Shown piece by piece: positions 1-13,748 of a DNA stretch of 64,000 bases (its first letter is position 1; every line of letters starts with the position of its first letter). Position numbers and translations under genes: made by a program. This stretch comes from Anaeramoeba flamelloides (Eukaryota; Metamonada; Anaeramoebidae), in NCBI GenBank assembly GCA_027625915.1, contig JANTQA010000008.1:679001-743000 (forward strand), read 5' to 3'. The notes under the pieces were generated by a model. That model ran no database searches. It had not been told where the DNA came from and worked only from the letters and a program-made list of their open reading frames with translations.

Positions 1-967
1 GATCACCCTTCCAAATAAACCCAATGTAAATCTAGAATGAAAAAAAAAATCAACCAAAGTATATTTTAGACGATTTGTTTCTTCTTTACCTTTTTAATTT
101 GGATGAGAATAAACACAAGATTATCTTGAATTTCCAGCCCCAATTCTTATTTATTATTATTTTTTGCATGAACAATTTTTTACAAATTTGTTTTTAAAAA
201 TTCTTTTTTCAAATATATTTATAAAACTTACCAAAACAAAGAATAATATTTAAAAGATGAAAGGAAAAAGGATTGAATTATTGAAATCCAAAAAATAACT
301 AGAAAAATTCTTAACTCAAAGTAAAAAAAAATATTGTTCAAAAAATTCAAGGTATAATTCAGAATTATTTTGCGTTATCATTTTAATCAGAAAATAAATG
401 ATTTTCAAATCAAATATATCAATCCAGAAAATATATTATTGTTGAAGAAGATTTAAAAAATATCCTATTTTCTAGAACTAAATAAGAATTAGATGAAATT
501 AAAGGAAAATTGGAATTAAAATTCAGTTTGGGAATTCTTTCAAAATAGGAAGCTAATAGGTTAATCAAAATTTTCTTTCAAAAGTTTTTCCTTTCATAAT
601 TAAAAATAAAACCAAGTAAGGATAAGTAATTTTATTAAATATTATCGATAAGATCAAGAAATAAATGATTTTTTTTTTTTTTTTCTGGATCAATTTTTTA
701 ATTATTTGGATTTTAATTTTTTAATTGTAAAGCAAAATAGATTAAAATAGGATATCTGATACCATAACTTTTTTGAAAAAGGATTAATTTAATTAGTTAA
801 ATAAATGATTTTAATGATCCAATTTCCTATAAACATAGGTACTTAAAATTAGTAAAAATTACTTAACTCCTTAAATAATTAAAAAAATGTGCTAAAAAAA
901 ATTTTTTTAAATAACACAAATAAAAAAAAAAAAAAAAAAATAATAATAAAAAAGAAAAAAATCAAAC
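1..967 (-). other. BEACH gene intron, open to the left, filled with repeat A1
   Basis: No BEACH continuation (the usual GG-FDHADR segment) is found on the minus strand here. Positions 1-670 match two other dispersed repeats in this window (21610-23700 and 28150-29075), including the shared ending GATAAGATCAAGAAATAAAT. The remainder, 671-967, is AT-rich intron without visible features. Confidence 0.6.
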
Positions 968-3900
968 CTTGAAAAATAACAGAATGCTTAGTATAAGGCT
1001 CTAATCTAAATAAATAATATACAATAACGCCACAACTTGAATAATGACTACCATAGTGGAATTTAGGAATCTCGGGGCTATCCCAAAATCTGTATTTTTG
1101 TTGAAATTTTGGTACTCTCTTTGGATCTAAGGCGCCCATTGTCTTCGATAAGTCCCGATAATTTCCGACATCACTTAGATCCAATTTACTACTTTCATAA
1201 TTTGATAAAATCCAAGGAAAAACAGGGTATTGATTTAAATCATTATAGGTTCTACCAGCAAAAGTATTCAATTGCATTAAATACTCAAAATTAGAAATTT
1301 CTCTTTTTTGCCATAATTTAGTAAAATGATTAATTGATAAATTTTTCGATCGAACTAAGTTAATTGATGAGTTTTGATTATTATTGGAATTTTTAAATGT
1401 ATATTGCAAATTCTTTTCATAATTTAACAAATAATTTTTTCGAATTATATGACTATTAGAAACATAATAGGAAGAAAATTTTTTTTCAATTTTAGCGGAA
1501 ATTTTCTTAAAAATTTTTTCTCGATTATTTTTATCGAAAATTAAAAGTATGTTGCTATGATTGATTAAAAACAGTTCAATTCCAACAGGCTGCAAATTAT
1601 GTAAACGTCTAAATAATTTGATAATTTCTCCAAATGAAAATTTTAAATTATTATTATTTATTTTATAATAATTATTTTCTCTTTCCACGTTGCTGAGCTC
1701 AATCTTTTTACTATTTTTTTTCTTATCTTCACCGTTATCTTTTTTTTCACCAATACTATCATTTGAGATTATATGTTGAGAAAATTTAATAGTTTTTTTT
1801 TCTTCATCACTATATTGATAATTTTTTATTAAATAACAATCCTTTTTCCCAATCAACAAAATCGAAGGAATAAAACACAAACCCTTTTTTATTGAGCAAT
1901 TAAATTTATTTACAATATTATCTTTATTACATATTTTAAAAACAATATTTTCCTCAATTTGATTTTTAAAGTCATTATTTAATATTTCAATTTGTTTAAA
2001 TTGAAGATCAATATTAATTAAACTATTTAATAAACTTTTATTTATTAAAGGTTTACTACGGCTATTATAATTTTCAACAGTGTTCTTTTCTTTTTCATTT
2101 TTTCTTATTGGATATGGAATTTTCATTTTTTTTTTCCTTAATAAACTCTTTTTCGTTCTAAATAAAGACTCCATTTTATTCAATTTCCATAATTTGTTAT
2201 TATTATCATTATTATTATTATTTTTTATAAAAAGCAGATTATTATCATTGATTAATTCATTTTTCATTTTTTTCCAAATTAAGGAAAGATCATTTAATTT
2301 TTTAAAAAAATTAATTTCATTTTTTTTGATCAAATTTCTATTCATTAACAAAAATTTTTGTAACTTTTGGGTAATGAAATTATTATTTTCAATTTCTTCA
2401 AGTTTTTCTTTTTTGTTAGATGATTGTATATTACTTGAATAATCTTGAAATGATTTTAATTCTTTTGCATTTTCAGTATAAAAAGAAGTAATAAAATTAT
2501 TATACCATTTATTAACCTTCTCCTTTAAATGGCCAATCAATTTCATTCGAAGTTGGGAAAAAGTTAAATTATCATCAATAGCCAAATCTTCCATATTATA
2601 GGTTCTTTGAGAAATCCAATGTTTAAATTGATCTATTTCCAATAAATAATAATTTTTTTCATTAATTTGGATTGATAATAACGATCTTAATGTTTGATCG
2701 GGTATAATATTAATAAATTTTTTAAAAATTATTATTGCATTATTTTTTAATTCAATTACCTTCTTTTCTGATTCATTTTCTTTATCTTCTTTACCATCTT
2801 TAGTAGTATTTTTATGAATTTTGTCGAATAGATAATATAAAATTACATTTAAATAATTTGGATCTATATTTCGCTCATTAATTAAAAGATCTTCATTATT
2901 GAAAATTAAATCCATTATTAATAAGTTTTTTGGTAAATTATTTTCGAAATCATCATTTAAAATATAATAACTAATCAAATTATTTAATTCGGTAAATAGT
3001 TTTAAAATGAATTTTTCTTTTTTTTTATTTTTAATTTTCTTCTTCTTCCTTTTTTTAACCTTTTTTTTATCTTTGTCATTATTATTATTATTACAATCTG
3101 CAAAATTTTCTTTATCAATTGATTTAATAACAGTAATTAATAATTTTATAGGTTCTAATTTATTGTTTTGAAATAAATTATTTAAACATTTTCTAAACAA
3201 AAAATGAGTAAAATAAATTAAATTATTATTTATATGCTTTTTTTTCCAATTTTTACTTAATCCTTCATATTTCTGCGAATTCGAAATCAATTTGTTCAAA
3301 CAATCGAAAAAGATTGTTTCCTGGAATTTGATTAATTCAGCATTATTGTTTTTTTTTTCTGGTAACATTTCAATTAAAAAAGTTAAAATATAATTCATTT
3401 TTTCATTTTCATTAATAAAAATTGAATTAATAATAATTTTTTCAATCATGTTAATTAATTTTTTATTTAATTGATTAGTTAACAAATAATTTTTTGAAAA
3501 TGCAATTAATTCATCATAATTAATCTTATTAAATTCCTTTTCCTTTTCTTCTATCTCTTCCAATTTTACCTGACTATTTTGAGACGTAATTTTTTTAAAA
3601 TAGTTTTTAATTGCCATAATTGGATCACCATTAAATAAAAAATTATTTTTAATAAAAATTATTTGGTTTAATTCAGCAAATATCTGATAAAATATTTTTT
3701 TACGGTTTTCATAGATAATTATTTTAAAAAGTCTATTTAATTTATCTAGAATTTGTAAAATAAATGATTCTAGATCTTTAAAAGTATCATTTAACGATAT
3801 ATCGTTATCTTGTACATTATTATTACTATTATTTATGTTATTATTATTATTCATATTATTATTATTTATATTTATATTATTATTATAAAATTTTCTAATA

Positions 3901-4820
3901 ATATTATTATAATAAATTTTTTTATTAGTTTTTACAACCAACCTTAATAATATTAATAAGATTTCAATTTTCCAATCTTCTTTCAAATTTAGCACCTTTT
4001 TGTTTTTAAAGCAATTATCTATCTCAAAAAAATAATAAGGATGGAATTTATTTTCCCAATTATGATTGTTTTTTAAATGAAAAACCGAATCATTAACGAG
4101 AAAGCATAATAAAATGACATAAATTAATTTGCTGTTCCAAAAATTTAAACAAATATCATTCAATAAATTGAATTTCCTTTTTTGAGTAAATTGAACTAAT
4201 AAATTTGGTTTACATTTTAAAATGGTAATTAAAATTTGAAACCCAGTAACCATTGTTTTTTCATTTTTTTGATATTTTAAAAAAGTTAAGATATAATCAT
4301 CACTGAAAATTTTTAAAACAATTTTCAGATTGGATTCTTCTTCTTTAATTTTTTTATTTTGATTTTTTTGAATGATTTCATAAACTAAACACATTAATTG
4401 ATTTAAAATTTCTGTTAATTTGATTTCCCTTTCTTTTTTTTCTTTATTGTCACTAATAGAATAATAGTTGAAGATCGATTTCATTTTTATAAAATTTGCC
4501 AAATAGCTTAATTCTTCATTTACTATTTCATAATAATAAAATTCTTTTAATATTATATAAATTTTTTCAAAAATATTGTAACGTAAACCTGGATCACTTA
4601 AAATATTAAATAAATATTTTAAAAAATTATTTTTTTTTAATTGATGGAAATTAAATTTTAAAAAAAATTGTTTAGGATTTATTAAATGAATTATTTTATC
4701 TAATATGTATAATTGAATCTCATTTGTAAAATTCTTAAAAAAAATTAAAATTATTTTTAAATTTTTTAAAGCAAAATTATTTGATAGAATTAAATTATTA
4801 CCATCAACCTCTTTGATTAA

Positions 4821-4852
<32 letters not shown>

Positions 4853-5542
4853 CTGATGTGTTAATATTCAAATTAAAATAAATAAAAAAATTAAATAATA
4901 AATTAATAATATTTTTTGATATTAAGTTCTTTTTTTTTTGAGAATAAATAAATTAATAAGAGATAATAATTATTTTTTTCAAATTCATTAAAATTTTTTG
5001 CATTATTATGAATATATAAAAAAATTAATTTTAATAATTTTTCAATCATAAGTATATTATTGGATTTTTTTATTAAATAAAAATAAATAAAAATACCTCC
5101 AATATTTTGAAGATTATTGATGATATTTTTTTGAAAATTATAGACATATATTTGTTTGGTAGAATGATTACGCATTGATAGATTAAATAATAATTTTAAA
5201 CTATTATCCAATAAAAACTCTTCATTGGGAAATTTCAAATATTGTAATATTTGCTTCCTGTCAAGTTTTACTTGTTCTTTTTGTGAAATAAATGAATTAA
5301 TAAATTGATAGATTTTAAATTCATTTGTATAAGTTGTATAATCAACCAATGATGACTCTTTTGATAAAAATAATCGGTAAATATCACTTTTTGCTAATTT
5401 ACCAGACAAAAATTGCAAATTCCTTAAATACCATCTAAAATTTTGTTTATTCTTTTGATAGGGAAAATTCAAAATAAGATTTTCATTATTATTATCGTTA
5501 TTATTTACATTTTCATTATTGTTCTCATCATTATAATCATCG

Positions 5543-5577
<35 letters not shown>

Positions 5578-8500
5578 GCTGTTATTATTGTTATCATTAT
5601 TTTTATTATTATTATTTGTGTTATTATTATTATTATTATTATTATTAGTATTAACAGGGAAATTTAAATTCACGCTTCCTCTTTTACAACCGTCAATATA
5701 AATAAAGGCTTGATCTTTACCAAATTTTGAATGTTCATGACTAAAGATTATAAAATACCATTTATTTTTATCAAAAACAGCTTCTTTAAATATTACACCT
5801 TTTTGTTTAGTTTGAAAGGATAATCGATTTTTTTGTAAATACAATCTTAATATTAATTGTTTTTTAGAATCAGAAATTGAAAATAATTCAAAATCATTAC
5901 CATCATCAAATTTAAGCAAAAAAGAAAACGAATAGCCAGTGCTATTAAAAATATTTTGGAAATTTTTCTTTAAATTTATTTCTAAATTTAATTGTTTTAT
6001 TTTATTGTTGCGCTTAAATTCGATTAGTGGATAATTTTTAATTTTTAAATTAATATTAATCAAGATTTCAAGTAGATTGTTATTCAAAGTGTTGTTCCCC
6101 TCTAAATTACTGTTATTGTTTATATTATTAATTTCACTGTTGATGTTATTTAATTGAAAGAAATTAAAAAAATAAATTAATTCTTTATTTGATAAATAAT
6201 TCGAACCCAATTCATTAAAAATTTCTAGAATTATTTTTTGAATTTTTAATTGTATTTTATTTAAATTACTATTATTTAAAAAAAAATAGTTATGATTTTT
6301 TAAAAATATTTTACATATATTAATTCTTGATAATTTATATTTATTATTTATATTTAATTGAATTAAGGTTAGGATAATTTTAAAAAAATGAATTTTCATA
6401 TCATGGCTTACCATCTCGTTTAATAATAGATAAACCACCATCTTAATTGAACCATTTAATTTAACATAACAAAGGTGATCATTGCTTTTCATAATTTGGG
6501 TTAAATTCTCATAAGTTTTTTCTTGATTACTATGAAACAAAAAATCTTTGGAAAAAATGGATAAATCTAATAATAAATACAAAATGTTAGTCTCGATTTT
6601 ACTATCCTTCAGAATTTTACTATTAATTAATTCTTTTAAAAAAAGTTTTATTAAATTCTTATTAAAATATTTAATATTTTTATTATTTTTTTCGAGTGGG
6701 ATCATTAAAATTTGAAAGATCAATTTGATTAATTGTAGTTTTAAATCATTGCTTTTTATTTGGTTATTAACCCTTGGCATCATTTTAATAATAATTTCAA
6801 ATCCATTATTTGTCCGGAAATAGTTTCTACTGTTATTTTGATTATTGATTAATAAATCTTTTAACTTTTTGATAATCAGAATTTTTTGATCAAATTGTTT
6901 TTGAAAGTTCAATGTTTCAATAATATTTAAAATTATTTTAAAATCCCCATTTAAATCAATTTTGTCATTTATTAAAATCGTTTCAATAATCTTAATTGTA
7001 TGATACAAATAAATATTTGAATCATAATTTATCATTATCTGATTTAAAATTTTCAACCCTTGTATTTTCTGTAATCGTTCAATATTCTCAACACTAATAA
7101 ATAATTTTGAAATAAAATTAGTAGTAATTTGATAAATGTTATCATCCCATGCCCTATTGTTTATGTTGTTGGTATTATCATCGGTGCTTGTGATTTCTTT
7201 CTTATTGTTACTGGTTAAGTCACGGCTTTTGTTGATAATTTTCTCTTCATTGAGGGTGTTATTTGTATTTAAATGGTCATTATTATTTAGAGAATCAAGA
7301 TTATCCATTTTAATTGAATTTAATAACGATTCAATCCCAGATTCAATTATTGTGTTTCCAGTTAAATTTTTGTGAATGGTTTGATTTTGATTTTTATTAT
7401 TTCTTTCTTTTGCTTTCCCATTTATCTTTTCTATTTCGTTTCTCTGTTCATTTGTTTTTTCCTTTTCTTTTTCGTTTTCCATTTCATTCTCTTTTTCCTT
7501 TTCGTTATTTTTTAAATTGAAATTTCCTTTATTAATGATCTTCTTTTTATTCAACTTTAAAATTGAAATGATATAATAACCCTTCATTAAATTTTCAATT
7601 AAGCCAAATTTAACTAATATTCTTTCGAAATTTGTATTAAAATTAATCAATTTAAAGAAATAATCAATAATAAACAGAAATGTTTCGTTTGAAATATTCT
7701 TTTGGGATAAAAAATTAATAACAATTTTTAATTCGTCTTCTGGTGGCGTTTTTAAATTTAGACAAAGATCATCTAATAATTTTAATAATAATATTTTGAC
7801 ATCAATATCCATTGAATCAAAATTACAAAATAGTTTTTCCAATATTTTTTCTTTTTTTATTAAATAATAATTAATTTCTGTATTACAATTTACGATCTTA
7901 ATAATTTTTTCTAATACCATTATTTTCAGATCTTTATTATTTTTTTCTTTATCTTCATCCTTTTTCGTTCCCCTTCCCAGTTCAGTATTCTTTTCAGAAA
8001 GTTTTGTTTGAAATTTCTTATTACCATTATGATAATAATTGTTTGGCTTATTAATGATATCAAAAAATAGTTTACTTAATAATTCAATCATTTTGAAATT
8101 ATTTATTTCGTTTTTTTTGCTAATGTTTTGAATATTTTCTGGATCTTTAATCAATTGGGATTTAAAAATCAATTTTTGAAGAAAATTTAAAACTTTTATT
8201 TGCAATTCTTCATTATTATTCTTGAATTGAAAAAATTTAAAAATAATATTGGACAACTTTGTGTATCCTTCAATTAATTGGAAATTATAGCAAAACGAAC
8301 TACATATTGTAAATTGTTGGCAAAACAACTTGGTAAAGATACCAAAGCAAAAAACCCATAATTCGATTGACTCTGAGATTGTTTCTTCGAGCCTGACCAA
8401 CAAGCGCTTCGCATAGTTTATAGTTCGAAAATACTTGTTGATTTCATCTCTTGATTTGCCTTTAATTAAGCATACAATCAATTCCTTGCCCTTGAACAAC

Positions 8501-9362
8501 ACTTCCTTACATTCTTTGAACGGTTGGTTGTTTGGCAAGTGTAACGCCAGAAAGGAAATCACAGTTTGAATTAAATCAAAGTCCACTATTTGTTGCACAA
8601 TCTGTTCATAGCCGAATAGTTCAAGAACGAACTCATGTAACCTAGTGACAAACTGTTTCCAATTCATGGCTTGTTCATTTTTTTCATCTGCGATTTGATA
8701 AGGATTTTTGAGATGATAGGTTTGATATTTTTTTAATATTGTTGTCGTCACTTGTAAATCAATTAAGATGTCAAGATTACTTTCATCTTTCATTAAATAA
8801 CTCATATTTTTCAGAAGACGAGTTAAGATCTCGAGAGTAGTTTTGCTACACTCGGAAATTTTTAAATCTCTTGTGGTAGTTTCGAAATGTTCGTAAAAGA
8901 TCCTGATTAAAGTTTTTCCTTTTGTTAATCTTTTTTTTTTGTTTTATTGTTTTTTGTTTTATGTTTGGTGGTTTTTTGTTTTATTGTTTTTTGTTTATTG
9001 TTTTTTGTTTATTGTTTTTTGTTTGTTTGGTTATTGTTTTGTTTTATGTTTTCAAAAAGTGTTGTCAAAAAGTAGGTTTCAACGAAAAGATGGTAATTGT
9101 TTTATTTTATTTGAATGAAAAGACAAAAAAAGGATTCAAAATACTGTTGTGGTTGAGACAGTTGTGAATTGTTATAGCAGAACACTCGATAGAATTCTGA
9201 AACCAGTTTATTAATTGCTTGGGTGTTGTTGTGGTTAGTGGTGGTGTCAATATTTTTAATTAAATCGTCAAAGTGGGCATTGTTTTTTTCAATATTCTCT
9301 TCTTCTATTACATCCCTAGACTTTTTTTTTTTTTTTCGTTTGGATTTAAACAATTTTTTCAT
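968..9362 (-). CDS. BEACH-domain giant protein (neurobeachin/LVS-like), 3' end outside window
   Basis: BEACH proteins are large scaffolds of membrane traffic and lysosome-related organelles. Exon 1 is 9362-9145 (72 codons plus 2 nt, starting [13 protein letters not shown]); intron 8930-9144 splices in frame to exon 2, 8929-968. Exon 2 holds long alpha-helical armadillo-like sequence, a concanavalin A-like/LamG domain near 5960-5350, more helical sequence, a PH-BEACH-like region (about 2000-1440), and the first ~120 residues of the BEACH domain (about 1330-968, with [20 protein letters not shown]). The exon stops inside BEACH after HSVIFQ at a GTTTGA donor (intron from 967 leftward), so the rest of BEACH and any WD40 repeats lie beyond the window. 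Near 4903-4921 the reading frame shifts by one base without loss of homology, beside an A6 run; this may be an assembly error, a real lesion or recoding. A ~60-residue Asn/Asp tract interrupts the LamG domain. The family is clear; the subfamily is not. Confidence 0.85.
8930..9144 (-). other. Short BEACH intron with tandem repeats
   Basis: The donor GTATTT and acceptor AG join exon 1 (ending CA, phase 2) to exon 2 so that a Gln codon is restored and both frames continue. The intron body is largely a degenerate tandem of TTGTTTTTTGTTTA (plus-strand sense) around 8935-9050. Confidence 0.75.
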
Positions 9363-12300
9363 AAACTTCTTGCTTTAGTTTTGGAAATGCTTTTGTTCAA
9401 AACAAGAAATAAAATTTTTAAAAAATAAAATAAAAAATGATTTTAAAATTTCGCTTTTCGAATATTTTTCAAAATTCCACTTAATTACAATACCAAATAT
9501 TGACTCAAAACCCAGAAATCTAAGTAATTTGGTATTCATTTTTTCGAGTAGGTTTTCGAATTTAAGGAGAAAAAAATCTTTCTTAGTATCTTTTTTTTTT
9601 CGAATCGTTTGATATTAACTCAATTCGAAAAGATATCACACACACACCATACCAATTGAAGAGATTAAATGAACCAACTAAAGAAAAACGATCACGAATT
9701 CTTATTTATTAGTCTGAATTCTTTAAACAAATATAAAGTTACTAATATTCACCTTTTTTCCGATTTGGTATTCAGAGAGAAGCTGCAAAAAGGTTAAAGA
9801 ACAATTCAAATAAACTTTATCCCTACACACTTATATTTGGACTTAATATTTCAAATTATGCGAAAGCTTCAAATTCTTGTTTGATCTTATTTTAAGAGAA
9901 AAAATAAGAATAATAAATGAAATAATTTTCGTCGAAAGTGATCTTGTAGAATTTTTACGATGATCACAAGTATAAATATTTGTTTATTTTAACTTTTATA
10001 AAGTATAAAGACAAAAGGAATTGTTGAACTTTTTCTTTTCAAGTTGAATCAAACATCAAGATTAAAAATTCGTTTTATTTTTTTTGTCTTTCTGTATCTT
10101 TTACAAGAACTCACAATTATTTTTGAAATCCAATAACATGAAACTATCCTCTTTGTTGCTTTTGAAACACATAAGAATAAAATATAAACATTTTAAAAAC
10201 GAATAAAACCCAATAATAGAAATATTCGGAATTAGTTCAAAATAAAAAAAGTGGAAAAAATTTATAAAAATATTACTTGTGTTCTTATTTACTTGATTGT
10301 TTTTGATATTAGAAACTTGAAAAAATGCAAAAATCTTTGTAGAAAAGATGAAAAGTAATATTTTTCCAATTCTTTTTCAATTAGAAAATTTTCTATTTTA
10401 TCGTATTTCTGACAAAATAACTGTTGAGAGAAAAATGTTGGACACAGAAAAATGGTTGGATACCATTTTTAATTGGGAACATTAGTAAAATTGAAAATCA
10501 AATTCTATTGATAACTAGGTGAATTTTATATAAATCCGGGTTTAAATGTGTTACAAGTTTATTAATATGTGGTATGTGTAGAATACTCATTTGAATGGTT
10601 GATAACTAAAGTAGATCATGCTGTTTTAACAAAAATCCAAGTTTTAGTAAAGTTTACAATTAATTCTGAAAATGGTAATTTTTAAACTTGCTTTAGATTA
10701 TAAAAGATAAGGTTTTGAAAAAGTAGAATTACATTAATCGTTATTCTAATAAGTAGATTATTGTTATTTTCTTTAGTTATTTCACAAACAAAAGAGATTA
10801 AAAATCATTTTCAGTAATGTTCCCAATTAGAATTGATGTCCAACTATTTTTCTCTTTCCAATATTTCTATCTCAAAAGTAAACAGTTTTAAAATTTCTTA
10901 TTCAAATATTCATCACTATTTAAACATCAACTATTTTGTTTCTAGAAACTAGTGTCTCTTTATTTTTTTTTTTTTGTAAACTCTTGATAAATAATTTTCT
11001 TTAAAACTGATAAAAATTAATATTGTTCAATTAAAAATAACCCCCTTGAATAATTTTTGATAACCACTTGAAATTTTTACCCATCTTTTGTGATTTTATA
11101 TTAAGAATTACAGTATATGAAAAATAAAAAACTTTATTTGTTTTTTTTTTAAAATTAATATCATACTTTTGTTTTAAAAAATAATAGCTCAATGTGTTTT
11201 AATTTTTTTTATTATAATTTTAGAATAAAATCAAATATTTCTAGTGTATAGAACTGAATATTAAAATACTAATTATTTTATTATAATTGATAACTCGAAT
11301 TTATAAAAATATTTTTCTTTAAAATTTGAATTTTAATGTATTAATGATTTTGAAATGGAGTTTGTATACATGTAATCTATTTTGATAATTGTACTACCTA
11401 AAAATTATCAATTGAGAAAGAAAAAACTTTTAGAGTATTTAAGAATTAAAATTTGTTTCAGTATATTGACCAACTTTTTTTTCAAATATCAATTATTTTT
11501 TATATAATTGACCTTTGAAGAACAAATAAGAAATCAGTAGAAAAATACAAATCAAAGAATTTTTGATATATGTCTGAAAGAAAACTAATTAATTAATATA
11601 TTTTCTTAAAAATTGTCTACTCAAATTCTTACGCAACGATTGAGAAAAATAACAAAATGTTCTTTTTGATCTTCTACTGGTATTTGAATAATAAATAGGA
11701 AACAATTTTCACTTCATTTTACATACTTTTCATAAAGAAATTGAGTCCCTAAACAAAGTAGGTTTGGGTTTTTGGTCTATATTCGAAAAAAGTAATGAAT
11801 TTGAAGAGGAAAAATTTCACATTTATTAAGCAAATATCAAAATATCAGTATCAAAGATCGAATAGCATTTGGATAGAAATCAATATGATTTCTCAACAAT
11901 AATTTCCAGTTTCAATAACATTAAAATAACACATTTTTACCGAGTGAATATTGATCATGCAATTAAAAAATTTTTTGTAACTGGATAACGTCTCAAAAAA
12001 AATCGAAAAATAAAAAAATGTGAAAAAATGAATTCAATTTTGAAAATTTCCAAAATAAATTTTTTTTTCTAATATCCATGCCAACCTTTTAAACACATTT
12101 ATTTCACCCATGACAACATGACCCTTTCGACTGGTAAATATTTTATTAATTATTATTACTTACAACCAGTTCCACTTTTAAATCACTAACCCCGAGCGGA
12201 ATTTTTTGCACAAAATATCATCTACTTATGATAGATTTTTTTTTTGGATTATTTTTTCAAAAAATATTTTATTAGAATTTTAATTAATATACTTCACTTT

Positions 12301-13748
12301 GTTATTTTTTCGCACCTTACATTATACAATAATTAGTAATTACAAGTGTAACTGACTGTATTAATATTTCACTTTTCAAATTATTTAACAATAATTTCAA
12401 AAAGAGAATTTTTTTTTTTTTTTGAATGCCCTAATTCAAACTATTTTCAAATTTTTGATTTTAATAAATTGATAACTTAAAATTCTTATTAATATCTTTC
12501 TTTCATACTCAAACGGATAAACAGGGTTCAAAGGATGGGTACTCACTTTTTTAAAATATATTTTTCTTTAAAAGTTCATAATTTTGAAAATCTAAAAAGT
12601 TAAAAAAAGAAAATGAACTCACTTTTTGAAAATAGTGATAAGCATATAAAAACAAAAATATAAAATGTAAACAGAACTAAAATCAATACTTGAAAAAAAG
12701 TGAATAGAAAATATTTATTATTCTGACCACTTTGTTCAAATCTCTGCTAAAATTCAAGTAGAAAAAAATTATCAGAAAATATCTCTTCAATATAAATCTG
12801 ATCAATTGTATCTTTGTAAAAAATGTAAAAACTTTTAGATAAAAATTCACATTTTGAAACAAATTTATCAGTTGATTAATCAACCTGGAGAAGAAAAGAT
12901 TGTAAAATATCTTTATAAAAATCTCTCTTGAAATGTAGAGTATTAACTAAAAGATTCATTTTTTAAAAAAAATTAAATAAATAACTAATCATGATAAATA
13001 AATGGAAATGTTTTTAATTTTTTTGTTCACATATCGATTTTTAAAAATATATTTATAAGTTTTGAAGAAAGATTTTTATTGGCCAAAAATCAAAAGTAAA
13101 CTTGTACATTAGTTGACACAAGACATTTGTTGGAAAAAAAATTGTTTGGAAAGATTGGTTTCCCAGACATAAAAAAATCGAAAAATGAAGTAAAAAGTAT
13201 AAAAACTTTTTTTTTTGAATTACTCAGTAGATTCTTTGGGCCAATTAATTCCAAATATTCAAAACAAATTTTCAAAAAAGAGAGTCTTATAAAAAAGAAA
13301 TAAAAATCTTACATTCTCTGTGTTTTTTATTTTGAATGATTATTGTGTAAATCTTTGAAATTGATAAATATGAAAAAATAATTACTTTAGAGGTACTAAA
13401 TATTAATTATTAAATACTAGAATACTTTTATTTTGAGGTTCTATTTTTAGATTCGGAAAACTGTATTTAAAAAGAAAATTTCCATCAATGAAAATTTTTA
13501 AATTGTGATCATTAAGTAAAAAATACAATAATTTATTAATAAATCGATTTTTAAAAAATTTTTAATTGATTTTTTTGGTTTGTTTATCGTATTTATACCC
13601 AATTTTGATATACTTTAAATTTTATACAAATAGGTGATAACTAATCCCTTAAATAAAAAAAAACAAATGTAAAAAAAATCTAAACCTTTTCATTTTTGAA
13701 TGATTTCAAAAACAAAAGATAATTTTCTCATTTTTTCTTTTCTGTTCA
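9363..13748. other. Intergenic region between divergent BEACH and ankyrin genes
   Basis: No convincing coding sequence. It must contain both promoters, because the two genes diverge, but no specific motif can be named. It holds an inverted-repeat element (10435-10867) and, at about 13390-13656, a sequence starting GGTACTAAAT and ending ACTAATCCCTTAA that may be a diverged third member of the TTAA MITE family. The short open frames here look random. Confidence 0.5.
10435..10867. mobile_element. MITE-like element with ~60-bp terminal inverted repeats
   Basis: The left arm (about 10435-10498) and the reverse complement of the right arm (about 10805-10867) share TTGGA, GAAAAAT, GTTGGA and the exact block TAATTGGGAACATTA. 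The ~430-bp interior has no coding potential. No clear target duplication was found, so the superfamily is undecided. Confidence 0.65.

Noticed and set aside
4895-4930. Programmed frameshifting as the firm explanation for the BEACH frame break
   Set aside because: No clean slippery heptamer fits the observed shift; a homopolymer error is at least as likely, so it is kept only as a possibility.
13090-13275. Short minus-strand open frame between BEACH and ankyrin genes
   Set aside because: No motif, atypical composition and no splice context; expected by chance in such DNA.
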